Made by a program: the position numbers and the translations under genes. The notes below the pieces were generated by a model that was given only the letters and a program-made list of their open reading frames with translations, did not search any database and was not told where the DNA came from. From Maratus speciosus (taxonomy: Eukaryota; Arthropoda; Arachnida; Araneae; Salticidae): a stretch of 64,000 nucleotides of DNA. The DNA is taken from NCBI GenBank assembly GCA_963932465.1, contig OZ010789.1, forward strand, positions 593,227,581-593,291,580. Direction: 5' to 3'. This document shows, piece after piece, positions 45,858-58,914 of this stretch. The stretch's first letter is position 1, and every line of letters begins with the position of its first letter.

Positions 45858-48039
45858 ACCTAAAGTTCCCCATCCCAGAGCCGAGAGGCACCACATGGTC
45901 CTTCCAAGGGGATCTCGTAGCAAACCCCAGTCCCAAAAGGCACCGAATTACGCCCAGCCGTCACTAATGGCTACTCCGTAAGCCCGGCACAAAACACTAC
46001 AGCCACGCGCTGACACTACAGCTACGAACATCTCTAGTAGGGTTTTGCGTTCAACGGATTTCGAAATCTGCTTTCAAGAACTTCAGAGCTAGACGTGAAA
46101 GATCTCAAGTTCCCTTGCGACCACCAACATGATCCAAAGACCTGGTCAAGAAGTCGCTGACAATTGCCACGACCCCACTCCTTCTGTAATGACCTAGGCA
46201 AAGTTCGTTAAGCGTTCAAGTGTGGAAATTGCGAGTAAAATGACATTCTCTAATATTTGTCCAGAGGAGGCACTCATGAACGCAGTGTCGAATGGTGCTA
46301 TTCACTGTCTCACAGATGCACGCAGTGTTGCCACTAAAGAAGTGGTCTTGATGGTCGCCAAAGGCACCATGTCTCGATAGGACTTGGTTTACATAGAAAT
46401 CACCTTGGAGTCTCCAAGTGGAGGTTATCTGATAGAACGCATATGTTACCCGCCCTTCTTCAAATTGATCCTACCTATCCTGCCAATCCGACCAAAGAGC
46501 CCCCTCTTTTTCCTGATTACATACGAGAGGAATCTAGAAATCGACCATAAGAGGAACAGCAGCCCATTTGCCCTGCACGTCGACTGACACATTGTAAGCG
46601 TAACCAACATGAGCCTCAATCAAATGCATATGGACCTTGATTCCTTACTTTTAACCAGGTCTCTAATCTAGGCTACTGCTTAGTGAGGGAGCACCAAAGA
46701 GTAAGATGCCTGTATCGCTGACCTCGAATCTGAAACGATATTGAGCTCACCGAGACCTTTCCGAAGGGCATCCTCTACCACCTCATTGATCGCATGGAAC
46801 TTGGCGCCAAACACCTGTGATTCGTGCTACGATAAATATGTCGTCGGCAAAGACCAGAATGATCCATGCCTCATCAATTCCAAGAGGTTTCAGAAGACTA
46901 TTGTTCAACACCTGCCACAGGCGCCTTAGCTAGGACGCCTGTGGCACTCCGACATTAAAGTGCTGCTTATTAGTATTCAAGACGATTGATCTATCTCATA
47001 AGATAGAACCAATCAAATCCAGGAGGACCGAAGGTACTCCATACTCCGCCAACAAGCGATGCAGGTCTATCTTACGGGCGCTGTTGAAAGCACTCTTGAC
47101 GTCAAGGCTGATCAGACATAAGTACTGACCTACCCGCTACGATTTAGAAATGTATCGTGTCACCTCGGGGAGTGCATCGACAGAAGACCGATTTCGATGG
47201 AAACCATATTGCCTCCCATTGAGAACGCTACTAGACTATAGGTTTTACTCCAAGTTTAGACTCCAGATCGCACATTTTATCTAGCACCTTCCCAAACACG
47301 GGAAGTAAACAAATGGGGCGGTAGGAAGCTGGTTTGCTTTTGTATCTACCTTTCTTCGGAATGCTGACAGCAACTGCACGCTTCCAATTCCTCGGAAACT
47401 GAGACTTTCTGAGGTACTGATAGTACAAAGAAAGGAACCATTGCGGGTGGTAGCGAAATACTTCCTTGACGATTTCCAGACTAAATTCGTCATGACCTGG
47501 TGCATTGTCATACGCCATTGAGTCTAGGGCTAATTGTAACTAGATCGAACAAGTCTGGATCATCAGTCTTATTGACCGTTGTCTGCTGAACTTCATAGAC
47601 CTGCAGGAAGTGGTGTCTTGCGATGGTCTCCTGGTTCACAAACTAGGTAGAGGCCTCTTCCCCTTCGGGTAGCTCCAGAGTAACTGGAGCATCGGGCCTG
47701 CAACTACCTCGCATTATTCCACAAATTTGGCCTTGTCATCAGTCTTTAGCTTTTCCGAAATGGATTTCCGTAATGAGGACCGTTTTGTCTGAACGATTGC
47801 CCTCTTGTATTCGGCCCTTTTCGCTTGAAGAGAGCCTCACGTCTCCCCATCTCATAAAGCTCAAGCGATTGCTTGTACAACCTTCTCAATCCACGCACAC
47901 ATGACCTTTTCCACTCTATCTCTTGAGTCCACCAATACGTGTCCTTACCTGCAGCAGGACGGCGTTTTCGCTGATCCGAACACGACTTCGTCAAAGATTC
48001 AAGAAGCTCAACTCCCAGATCCGGAGAGTCGAGATCGTA
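45858..48039 (-). mobile_element. 5'-truncated non-LTR retrotransposon (2182 bp), R1/jockey-group-like
   Basis: A block roughly half G+C, sharply set off from AT-rich flanks and bounded by a perfect 15-bp duplication. On the minus strand it encodes, in broken frames, a reverse transcriptase followed by a C-terminal Cys-His segment and a short 3' tail. The 3' end (…GGGAACTTTAGGT) lacks a poly-A tract. The endonuclease domain expected upstream is missing, so the copy is 5'-truncated, as LINE insertions usually are. Confidence 0.85.
46250..48020 (-). pseudogene. Reverse transcriptase pseudogene of the LINE relic
   Basis: From the 5' side of the minus strand: AAGKDTYWWTQEIEWKR and VRGLRRLYKQS (47990-47850, the linker ahead of reverse transcriptase), NAPGHDEFSLEIVKEVF (about 47500), FPRNWKRAVAVSIPKKGR and ASYRPICLLPVFGKVLDKM (47400-47270). 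SLDVKSAFNSARKIDLHRLL follows (about 47090, with the catalytic-region Asp), then a stop-broken GVPQAS-like region, and ILVFADDIFIVA (46860-46825, the FADD catalytic pair). Near the end ACICETVNSTIRHCVHEC (about 46320-46270) forms the Cys-His motif. Frameshifts and stops are numerous. Short plus-strand frames here are shadows. Confidence 0.8.
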
Positions 48040-48054
48040 TCAGTATCTGTAAAA

Positions 48055-51000
48055 TAGAAAACATTCGTATTTGCTAAAACAACAAATATATTGTAATAAT
48101 ACTGTTAGAACCCTAAAAAATTAAACAGTTTTATTTCCTAAACAAATTCATTTCCTCCCGTATTGGCATTTAGAAGGCTCAAACTCAGGATACCTGAATA
48201 CCAGCTTCTTTTTACAATAATCTTCCATTTTTATATATCTATTTCCGTGTTGTAACATCTATACCGAAGGTTATTATTTTTTAAATGGAAAATTGTACCA
48301 CGAAACTATTTCTGCGAAGATACTGGTGTTCAAAGGATGGACTAGTGGGAGACATAAGGCATTTACCAAACTACAAGTCCATCAGACATATTTCAAGCAT
48401 GGTTTTATTGATGATCTAATTTCTTTAACCACAAATATATTAAAGCAAATAATGCAATGTATATGCGAACATAAATACAAAATGAATCTAATTATAACAC
48501 TTTAGCACAGTATTTAATTAACAGGCAGTGTTAAAAATAGAGAATTATTTTCGAAAACTTCTAACGAACTAAACATAATTTAACAGTACAATGAGTTGTG
48601 TATCTTGCAAAAAAACTCTGTTCATTCTTTAAGATTTGACATTTTCACACGTTATAAAGTTCAGCATTTATAACTGCCATTCGCGAAATATGTTATTCTC
48701 TGCAGTTAGTAATATTTAACAGAAAAACAATTATGCATATTTGCTTTTAATCTCTTTAATTCTCAATAACTTTAAAACAGTAAACATTTATATTTTTAAA
48801 TTACCCGAGTCAGTTTAAAATATTAGCGCTTATCTTTAAAAATAGCAAAAGTATAAACGGTATTAGTATGGTAAACAAAGTTATTTCTATCCTATATTGT
48901 AATTTAACATAGTGTGAGCTATTTTATACTTCGACGCATAACATAATTGGATGATATATAAACAACTAATGCAAGTCAACATAAACATTCTTAACAGTAT
49001 TTAATTAAAAGGTTGCTTTCAGAATAAACAAAATATTTCAACATATATGGCTTGGCAAAATATAATTCAACATTGCAATTAGTTAAAACTGTAGCATATA
49101 ACCCAAACAAAGTAATAATATACGTTTAATAATTTCTCCCCTTCAGGCGTAATAAATTATTTCAGTTATCTCTGTTTGCTATATCTGTTATGTAACATTC
49201 CAAATTTTCATGCTAGAATTTTAATCGAAAATATTAAATTGAAAATTTTTAATCTTTTAAGTTATATTCAGGTTTTAAAAAACAAATTTATGAAACATCC
49301 TATAAAACCAGGAATTCATACTAAGGGCTGTACATTTATAACGTTATCAATTTTTTGGTAATTTTGGGTCCCCTCTCCACCTTGCGATATCACACGTTAT
49401 TATCCTTCCAATCCTCCACCTGTAATGTTATCGTTATCAATGTCTAAAAATTCGTTTATTTTTGGTATTTATTTATTTTGTTTGGAGTGATATACAAAAA
49501 TGATTGCATTTATTTTTCGCACACTTTATTGATTAAATTAAGATAATTCAATAAAATATCACTTTATATATGAAATAACTTTATATCAAATAATACTTAA
49601 ATAAATACTATTTAAAAATATTTTATAATAGCTTTTGTTACATAATGCATTGAACAGTAATAATATCTTCTTGCACTTGCCCCGCACATGGTGAGTGCAG
49701 ATAGAAATTCTTATGAACTTATTGTTTTTACAAGAAAATAAATAGTAAATTATCATTTCAAATATACTTCGCATAGGGTTTCTCGAAAGCGGATTATACA
49801 TGCATACACATATGTAGATGAATAGGAATGTCAAACATAGGGGTATTCCAAATTTTGGAATTAAATAATTTTATAATCATTTAATGATTTTAATAAAAAC
49901 TTTGTATTTTAATTAAAAAAAATAGATAACAGTCTAAAAAAAGATAACATATTTTTTTTATATAAAAACCAAGTTACAAATAAAAAGAGAAAATTTTTGT
50001 TTGATCAAAAATGATATCGATATCAAAAGACAAATCCCATCCCGCTTGAGATATCTTACGATATCATGTTCCAAACTCCCACTACACCCTAAAATGATAA
50101 CGTTATATATGCATACCCCCCAATACCTTCATATATCCTGCTAATTATGTCAAAATAATGAAAAATTCTCATCCTAAAAAATAACCCGCCAACAATAGTT
50201 CTGTTTACCAAGCTTTGATAAGACAAATACGAATAACACTGTATTATTGATATAAATTAATACGAATTAACACTAAGTCGATACGAAATAAAATCACAGA
50301 ACTTCCATTAAGCAAAAGATTAATTAACTCAAAATAAAATATTAATTAAAAGTTACATGGTACACAAAAGGAAACATTCTGTATCAAGTTCGAACCAATG
50401 AATTCAGAAATAGCAAGTATCAAGCTCGAATGAAAGAAATCTAAAACGCTTGCGCAACTTAAGAGAGTGTCCTCTTGTGGCTACTACGGAAACATCAAAA
50501 TGAATTAAATTAAGAAGTTTACATTTTATTCAGGATTTTATTTTTAAGCCGGGTTCCATTAAATCAAGCATCACTATGTACAGAGAGTCATTTTCCTAAT
50601 TGCCTCGCAATAGAAATCAATAAATCTTTATATTTTGTATTTAATTGCGAAAAAGACAGACAAAATTAAAACATCACTATATATCATGAACAAAAATAAA
50701 ACAGAAAAATATTGCGTAAATTATTAGTTCAAGAAAATACAAATTAGCGGTAAAAAAAGTAGTTAAAGTATTTTGTTCAAACAATTAATGGTATTGTTGT
50801 GTGACGTTAATGTAGATGAAAGTGATGTTCTAAAATCTAAAGTCTATTCAAAATGAAGCCAATCTGAATATAAATAAAACTAAACAAATTGGCAGCCATT
50901 TCAATGGCTCGGCTACCGCCAGCTCCTGTCATCTTGATTCCTACCTTGCAGACATTCGTTGTTTTAAGATAAAAAAATTGTTTGTGCTTTGTTACTTCGT

Positions 51001-53790
51001 TGTGCATTGTTACTTTGTTTGCTTCTTTTGAACGTTTATAAAATAAACCAATTATTTCGACAATCATTTGTTTTAAGAGCAAAACTTGATTTTGTTGCAA
51101 AACGTGGCAACCCTCATATTTTTTTCGGGTGTTTTTTCCTCCTGCATGAACTACAAATGCCCAAAGACATTTGTGAACTTAATTTCCATGTTAGTTTTGT
51201 GATGATTTCCTCTCAGCGAATTAATTTAAATGTCGTATTACTTCAAGCGCACAAAGTATGATTTTATTTTTTTACAGTATAGTTAAACAACATTTAGTTA
51301 TTTTTATAGATTTTATTAATCGGATTTTTGTTTTATCCAGATGTCTTCGAACCTCAGTTAGTCCAGTTTTGTCCGGATAAGCAGTATTTATAAAGCAGTT
51401 AAAGATTTTATGTTTGTGATTTGAATGCTTTTTATTGCAGTGTAAAATGTTATAGAACATTTCTATCCCAGTAAATGATTTAAAACTAAATTTAAATAAA
51501 TAATGAATTTACTTCAATGTTTATTTTCTGCTTTCATTTTTCACAATACACAGATATAAATATACACATACTTTAAAAACAATCAAAATTAGTAATGCTA
51601 ATTTTTCTATTTCTATAATGCAAAGAAGAAAAGATTCAATTTTCACCAATATTACAGAAAAAACTATTATTAGATTATAAATTTAAACTGTAGAAATGTG
51701 GAAGAAACAAAAAACACGCATAAAGTGACTTTGAAAAAACATATTAAAACTTGTATATTGTTCATCGAGTGATATTTTAATAAAATCTTTTAAAGCTATT
51801 TAAACATAATTTTATCACAACTTATTATCATTTGCCTTCTGATCTTGAGGGAAAAAAAAAAAAAAAACTTATCACCTACCAGTAAAATAGCAAGGTAATT
51901 TGCAAGCATTATTAATATTTTCACTTTCTGCAACAGAAATTTTATTCAATAAAATTTTGTTTCAGTCTACGGAGAACATTAGAAAAATGTAATATCATCT
52001 ATGAAATTCCTACTTATATAAAAACTTACATCCAGTGAAAATGGAAGCAACTAGCTTAGAAATTAAGAATACATTAAGAAATAAAGTTTAATTGTAGTAG
52101 AAAATTACTTAAAAATTCATTAAATACAAACTTTGAAAAAAAAATTAAAAATTCATCATATAATACAAAAATATTAAGCAATTATAACATTTGATATAAT
52201 ATTAAATTTCGAGTTCAAATATAGAAGAATTATAAATTGAACAAAAATATTTCGTTACTTTCAGCGCTAGAAAATAAGGCCTTATATTCTTTAAGTAGTA
52301 ATATCGGCGCATTTAAAAATGGCAAATTTAATTCCAGATTTGTATAGCAAATATACTTTTGGAACGGACCACACCCCATCATTCGTTAATATCTCTATTC
52401 TAAAAAAAAGTAATTAACGCTGTCACCGCCGCCGCCGCCGTCTGCTTTGAATTTTTTGTGGCCGGTGGTCTTTCTTAGTTAATATTAAGCAACATATTGC
52501 ATACAAAAATATGAAAATCGGTGGTTATTATAGAGAAATGTTTGATAAACACAATGATTCAGACAGTTTTCAAATCGAAGAATTAATTTAAGAGATATTT
52601 AATGCTAAATTTGTACAAAATCTTTCCATTAAAAAAGTTTTATAGGAGCAAAAACTATACATGGGAATTTAATCATTTTTAGATTATTTTATGCGTTAGT
52701 ATTTTCCAGTGTGCAGACTGCATTTATTTTTTTTTTATTTGATTCATTTTTTGATGTTTTATTTCTATTTTAAATTCAAATTTTCAGCATTTCGAGATAT
52801 ATTTTTTACATATTTTAGAAAATGGTATTAATTTAAACTGTTGCCAACTGTATAAACAGCGCGAACAATAATGTTTGCTTCAAATTAAAAATTTATTTAC
52901 ACGTGACTATTATAAATAGAAAATATAAAAAGCAAGAACTCATTGAAAATTACGTCATAAAAAACTATATTTACACGTGAACTTTAAAAGAGAAAGAATA
53001 TGTAAAATAATAAATTCATTAACATGTGTTAGAAGTCTTAAATAGGAGAATTTACGTCACATTTACGTCACATTACACTTATTACGTAAAATGAAAAAAA
53101 AAATAATATTGCAATACAGTTTAAATTTAAAAATTGCGCGAGACATTTATTTGATCTTTTAAGATTATCTTTTCAATTATTTTTATTAGCACAGCGCAAA
53201 TAATATTTCATTTCGAACAAAAGTAATTTCACGCGAATATTAAAAAGAGAAAGAAAACTTTGGTGAAAATTACACCAGATTAAAAACGATACATTTTAAA
53301 GTGTCTTATTTAAAAAAAAAAAAAAAAAACTTTCTTTTCGCTTTGCTAAAAAATACCGCGATACAAAGACTATGTTTACTTAATTCATTTTATATTAGCT
53401 TATTTTGAAATGTTTAATTGATTTTATTTAATCAAAAACGGAATTGTACCTTTTAACAGCAGCTGATTTGGCCTTAAAATTTCCGAATCAAAGAGAAATG
53501 AATAGAAACCCGTTTATAGAGAGATCGCCACTGTTTTTTAGCTTATAATTCATTCTTCGGAAATCGTTTTAAAGCCGATCAAATTAGCGTGCTTTTAGAG
53601 TCTGCGGTGTCTGAACGGGGGTTGGGGAGCGTAGCTCGTAGGGGACAACGCCTCTAGTTTTGGAAAAAAAAAACTGCAACGATTACCATTGCAGATTTTT
53701 CACGGATAATTTCTACTGAGATATACCCATCTCTCTTTAACGAATCAGGTTCTAATCCTGATGAATATTTCTTATTTTATAAAAGAAAAA
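48055..53790. other. Long gene-free AT-rich stretch
   Basis: Only chance frames. Small items: a (CCG)n run at 52425-52440 with a short GC-rich neighbour, A-runs at 51850 and 53312, and TACGTCACATTTACGTCACAT near 53050. A minus-strand frame at 50837-51100 has no recognised domain. Nothing else supported. Confidence 0.5.
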
Positions 53791-53812
53791 CTTTAACTTT
53801 GACTGAGTCCAG

Positions 53813-54100
53813 AGCGTGTTCGATATTTCGTTGTCGTGGGTGATGTTAGTACAGATGATGCTATGCGAAGACATAGCGAAGCGTTTACTTTGTGTATTTT
53901 TGATTTTAATTAAAGGGGTTTTTATATATATTTTTAATTTAATTGTTTTTTACCCTCTGAGCGGTTTGCCTGTATTAAAAATTAAAAATATATACATAAA
54001 AATCTTTAATTAAAATCAAAAACATTTAAAGTAAACATTTCGTAATGTCTTCGCATAGTATCATGCATACTAACATCACCCACAACAACAAAATATGGAA
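53813..54100. mobile_element. Fold-back element with arms of about 95 bp
   Basis: 53813-53916 and 54003-54100 are inverted copies: GTTGTCGTGGGTGATGTTAG, CTATGCGAAGACAT, TTTACTTTG and TTTTTGATTTTAATTAAAG against their complements, with about 85 bp between. Weaker similarity continues outward for 30-40 bp on both sides. No coding capacity. Confidence 0.7.
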
Positions 54101-54653
54101 AATGCACTAGAGTCACTCGAAGTTTTTCAGTTACATAAGAACAACTTAAATCTGTTGTGAGCAAAAATTTTTTAAAATAATTGTATTTTAAAATGTCTGT
54201 CAAATAAAGGGGCATGAAGTGTATTTTAGAAACAAACAGCAAAAGAAAATTTAAATTAAGATTATTTTTATAAGCAAATCTATGAAAATGCAGGAAAGCT
54301 CTCAAGACACTCGGAGGGTTTTAAATGTAATCAAGTCGGTCTAAATGCTTCCTAATTAGTTTAAATAATAATTTAAATCAGACGATAAAATGTACGTGTA
54401 TCTTAAGAAAAAATATATTTGTTACAAAATAACAGATTTTATGGGCTATTTATATATTATTGTAAATATGTAATTTATAAAGCTTAATTTAGGAATCGTC
54501 CTATTCAGAATAACCGGTGAAGTGAGAAAAATATTATACAATATTATAAAAAAATCATTATTTTATAAAATTTCTTATATTGTTCATGATAATTTTCGAA
54601 ACAAAAGAAAAGTTAATTGTCTGCTCTTTTCGTATACTCATTGATAGTTTTAA
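54101..54653. other. Spacer
   Basis: AT-rich, no supported feature. Confidence 0.5.
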
Positions 54654-55385
54654 GAGGTCTCAGGACTCATAAAAATGGAAAAAACGAAAAAAAGGCTATT
54701 TTCAACACTTAATATTTAAAAAATGTATATACTTTTAAGACACAATTTTAATTGAGATGAAAGATGTAAGTATGTTCTTTTATTTCATGTATTTAAAAAA
54801 TTGCAAGATGCTGAATTAGTATTTACAGGGGGCTCCAAACTGTCAGACATTTAACGAGCTGAAAATCGGCATAACAGATTTAGCAGGATTACAAAATAAA
54901 TTTTGCCACTAGAATGAAACTTTTAATGTCTAATTATACTAATTACCCTGATCCTTAATAATTTTTTCTTTAAAGCATTTTTATATTTTTAATACAAAGT
55001 TGTATTTAGCTAAAGGAAAATTTAGAAATATTCAACAGTATAACCACTAAAAAAAATATTTTTTGAACAATAAAAAGAAATTTTTAGTTCAGTTTACACA
55101 CACTAACATGCAACATATGTTCGAAAAATTTCATTAAAAAACACTGAGAAGTTTTTGGGATATCGTGTGCGTTATGCCCCAAAACGTCATTTGGAGAAAA
55201 ATGACTTCAAAGTTTCGGAAACGCCGCCTCAGCGATTGGGCCTGTATAATTCTAAAAGTCTAATGCTTCTGTTCTAATAGGAATTTCGACGAAAAATTAT
55301 ATGAAAATGCTCAGAAAAGATAGAAGTTTAATACCTAAATAATTAAAATTTAGAAAATTTTAAAGCTTTATGATCCTGAGACGCC
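54654..55385. mobile_element. 732-bp TTAA-flanked MITE
   Basis: TTAA at 54650-54653 and 55386-55389 enclose ends GAGGTCTCAGGACTCATAAA and, inverted, GGCGTCTCAGGATCATAAAG. TTAA target duplication with GGCGTCTCAGGA-type ends points to the piggyBac or Kolobok superfamily. The interior has no transposase frame. A central block GGCCTGTATAATTCTAAAAG is GC-richer. Confidence 0.75.
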
Positions 55386-55765
55386 TTAAATGATTATTCA
55401 TGCCATCTTTGATGCAACTATTGGAGAAAAACAATTAAAACCTTTAATGTTGGCTTTACTTTGATCATATCATGTAATGATAATCTATAGCACCATATAT
55501 TTTCTAACATTAATAAACAAAAAATATTATTTAATTCTGAGACAACAAAGTTCAGATATTTATGTTTAAATCGATAATTGGAAGAAATAAATGAAAACAA
55601 GGTACGGAAGTTTGAAATCGAACGAGTTCAGCTAAATAGATAGGCCGTATGCATAACCTCCTACTGTCACATTATGTTACATTACTCTTAATTATTTTTG
55701 GACGTTCTTTTCGAATTGGGCTTTAAAACTCTCCCTTTACTTGTATTCCCAAACATATCTTACTA

Positions 55766-56146
55766 CACTGTAAAAAAAAAAAATCTGTAGTTCTACAGAT
55801 GTAAAGTTACATGCTTACTAAACTTTCACCTGTAACTGTACGAAAAAAGCTGCAAATCAACAAAACTAGTTTTTGTAAAGCTACAAAAATCTGTAACTTT
55901 ACAAATGAATCTGCTAAAATTTCAGTATTACTAAACTTTTATTTGTAACCCTGGCTGCAGTTACATGAAAAGTTCTCGGAATCCCAGTTTCCAAAAAAAT
56001 TCTTAGTAACCTTACAGATTTTTTGATTTTCGGCGCAAAAGTGTGTCTGGTACATGAAATTTTGTTGTTGCCGTTACATAAAAAGTTCTAGGAATCCAAG
56101 TTTCCTAGAAAAACTTTAGTAACTTCACAGATTATTTTTTACAGTG
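55766..56146. mobile_element. CACTGTAAAA-ended MITE, divergent subfamily (381 bp)
   Basis: CACTGTAAAAAAAAAAAATC at left and TTTTTACAGTG at right, flanked by TA on both sides (55764-55765, 56147-56148). The interior differs from the 2184/2634/16278 group and contains a direct repeat: TTACATGAAAAGTTCTCGGA at 55962 and TTACATAAAAAGTTCTAGGA at 56073, each followed by ATCC(C/A)AGTTTCC and TTAGTAAC. Confidence 0.75.
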
Positions 56147-57520
56147 TACATTAAACACAGATGTCAGATTTCGCAAAACTCTAAAATGACCTTTTATTAT
56201 TATTATTATTATTTTTTTTTAATCGTTACAAATATTTTGATTTTGGATTGTGTAAAAAATGAAATAGTGATTTTTCTACAAATATGCATTCAGTTTTATA
56301 ATTAAGAGTTTATTTATATGATATGTATTGGACAAAATTCTACTTGAGAATATATTTATGGACATTTTAATATAATTATTTTTTAAAAATAATTATATAT
56401 TTATTTGATATTTATACTTAGAAATACCTAGAATCACTGAATACTTTAGTTATGATTATTAATAAATAAAAATATCCACGTGTACGTTTTCTTTTGAATT
56501 TTCACGTTACAATATTCCTAAAATATATATATATGTATTAGCAGGCTATGCCCGCTTCGCTGGTCCATTTTCCCAAGCGAAACTTGAATCAAACGAAATG
56601 GTGAATTTGACCTTGCATTTAAAAATAATATGGACCTTTACCTGGAATGTCCTTTTGCATTGCTAAAACGATATGAACGCCATTGTGCTATTATATTTTC
56701 TGATGTGCAGACAAATTTTCAGCTGTTAAGTTCCAACTCTTATAGTTGATCAATCACAGTAGGATTTGTTATCGAATTTATTATAGAACTTTCCACCATA
56801 TGTCTATTATTAAGCAATGTAGAACGGTATGGTATATACTAGAACTCTGTCTAAAACATTATCTAACTAACAGTGCAATTTCTATCGAAATCCATCCGGT
56901 AGAATCTTCTATAAAGGCCAATTTTTCATAATCAGGTTTGTCTGATTATATAGTTAAACCCTTAAGGGGAGGCGGTATATAATATATACCACCTACGATT
57001 AATGAAAATTCGCACTAGAAAAATTTTATTAATTTTTACTTTCTAACTTAGGTGTAAAAATTCCTAAAATTGCTTTTTCTTATTTTGAAATAAAATTTTT
57101 CAAAGATTCCAGTATGAGTTCAACATTACAGGAACACAATCACTTGCCCCTCAAGGGGTTAAAAACAATTCTACATAATTGAATGTTTACGCAACGTATA
57201 ACGGTATGTTATATACTGAAATCTTCACTGAACATTTTAAGTCTCATCAGAATCCATTCTGTAGAACTCAAGTTAAATGCAGACATAACGAAATTCCCAC
57301 TTGTATTTATATATATCGTAGAAGTAGATATATATATAAGAATAATGATGAGTAAAATTATGAAACTGCAAGTTATTTTTCGTTGTCTCTGATGAATATT
57401 TAAAAAAAAAAAATATTTCATTTGGCGAGTATTGAGATCTACGTTCATGATTACGACAACTGTTTTCCATTTTGTACCAAAATATTCTCGGTAAAATGAG
57501 CAAATTTGGTGTGATTTGGG
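56147..57520. other. Gene-free stretch
   Basis: AT-rich; a short GC-richer patch at 56545-56580 and AGGGGAGGCGG at 56968. No supported feature. Confidence 0.5.
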
Positions 57521-57606
57521 GCCTCCGTGGCCGAGTGGTTAGGGCACCACGCTGCTAATCGCTTGAGAGCGTAGGAGGTCTGCGGGTTCGACTCCCGCTG
57601 TCTCCG
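57521..57606 (+). mobile_element. tRNA-Ser-like unit, probably a SINE head
   Basis: GGCCTCCGTGGCCGAGTGG gives the D arm and A box, TGCTAAT would place a GCT anticodon, GGTCT lies in a long variable arm, and GCGGGTTCGACTCCCGC is a perfect T arm and B box. The layout is that of a class II (Ser) tRNA. The anticodon stem and the acceptor strands do not pair properly, so I call it a tRNA-derived SINE or tRNA pseudogene rather than a working gene. Confidence 0.6.
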
Positions 57607-57881
57607 TTGCACAGTCTTTGTGGAGCTCTCGGTTGTACCAAAAGTTGGCGTTTACGCACTATTAGAAGTAACTCTGAATATTTTTTTATTTCCATCATTA
57701 ATTTCAAAAAGCGTCATTTTTCATCATATTTTCGAAAATACAAGTGGCAATGCGCGACCTAATGATATTAACCAATTTCAAAAATATTTTATGCGTTATT
57801 CTTCTAATTACAAGAGGCAACATTTCTGCGCTATTAGAAATTGATCTGAAAAATTTCGTTTTTTTTCAACCCACCCTAGTA

Positions 57882-58914
57882 ACTATGTCTCTTCGACGAA
57901 AGAGGGTGACATTTGAACAACTGACGCAGTTTTAACGGGGAGAATCATCGGCCTTTGCGATGAAAGATTTTCCTATCGTGCAATAGCAGCTTGTGTGCAT
58001 TGTAAAAGCAACAGAGTGTTCCCAGCTTTGAAGCAGCGGACCTACGAGGATCGGCCAACTTGGAAATATGGGAGTGGACCCGAAATGGTAACGTCATCGC
58101 GCGATGCTACAGGCATGGCTCCCATAGCACTGACGAACCGTACAGCTTCATCTAGACAGTTGGCAGCACATTGATCAACTTCTACATGTGTATCAGTGTC
58201 TGCTTCGTCAGTTCTTTGACGACTACTGCCCCGTGGACTGCGTGCAAGAACTCCTTTATACAGGATCCAGCTCACTCAAAACTAACAACGGAATGGGCTC
58301 ATAAACATAGTGGCCGGCGTGCAGATCGGAAACAAAGGTCTTTTCTTACGAATCCCGCATTAATTTGTGATACCATGAGGGCAGCATTCTTGTTAGACGC
58401 TAAGTGGGTGAACAATACCTTCATGAGTACATTATCGGTCGTAATAGAGTATTAACACCCGGAGTTGTGTACTGGGTTGCGATTGTATATCATAGACAAT
58501 CCCAGGTGTTACGAATTTTTGGATATTCTGAATAGCAACAGGTGCATCAGTGAAGTGCTGGAGCCCGAAATCCTTCCTTTCCTTCAAGGCATTCCTAGAG
58601 CTATCTTTTAACGGGATAATGCACGCCCACATGTTGCAAGGCATGTTCACGACTTCTTGTCAGTAGAAAAGATACCGCTTCTTCCGTGGCATGCTTGTTC
58701 GCCGGATATGTCGCCTATTGAAAATGTGTGGGATTTCTTTGATCGGAGTCTAGCTCATGATCCTCGTTCTACAGATTCTTCAGATGAACTTTGGGTACGC
58801 ATACAAACAATAAGGAATGCTCTTCACCAGGCACACATTTAAAATCTTTTCGAATCCATACCACGTCGTTTAGCAGCACTTATTGCACTGCGTGGTGGCT
58901 ACCTCAAATACTGA
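57882..58914 (+). pseudogene. Tc1-like transposase pseudogene
   Basis: Starts MSLRRKRVTFEQLTQF (57885) and ends IALRGGYLKY at the stop near 58912. Motifs in order are the N-terminal helix-turn-helix region with RGESSAFA, LTTEWAHKHSGRRADRKQ, FSYESRINL where the first catalytic Asp of the usual FSDESRF is Tyr (codon 58347-58349), TPGVVYWVAI, RDNARPHVARHV (second Asp, 58615-58617), and PLLPWHACSPDMSPIENVWD (Glu, 58720-58722). At least several frameshifts and stops are present, including a stop directly before RDNARPH. Length and motif order are those of Tc1-type transposases of about 330-350 residues. Confidence 0.85.

Larger units (their letters stand above)
45843..48054. repeat. 15-bp target site duplication of the LINE relic
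   Basis: TCAGTATCTGTAAAA at 45843-45857 and again, identical, at 48040-48054, directly flanking the GC-richer insert. Confidence 0.9.

Noticed and set aside
46384..46929. Two plus-strand frames in the GC-rich block
   Set aside because: Shadows opposite the minus-strand reverse transcriptase relic; no own motifs.
50837..51261. Overlapping opposite-strand frames near 51 kb
   Set aside because: No recognisable domain; frames overlap in a way expected by chance in a slightly GC-richer patch.
52425..52480. CpG-island or promoter around the (CCG)n run
   Set aside because: Only about 60 bp with one short triplet repeat and no adjacent gene.
57521..57606. Functional tRNA-Ser(GCT) gene
   Set aside because: D and T arms are convincing, but acceptor and anticodon stems do not pair, so a SINE head or pseudogene is more likely.
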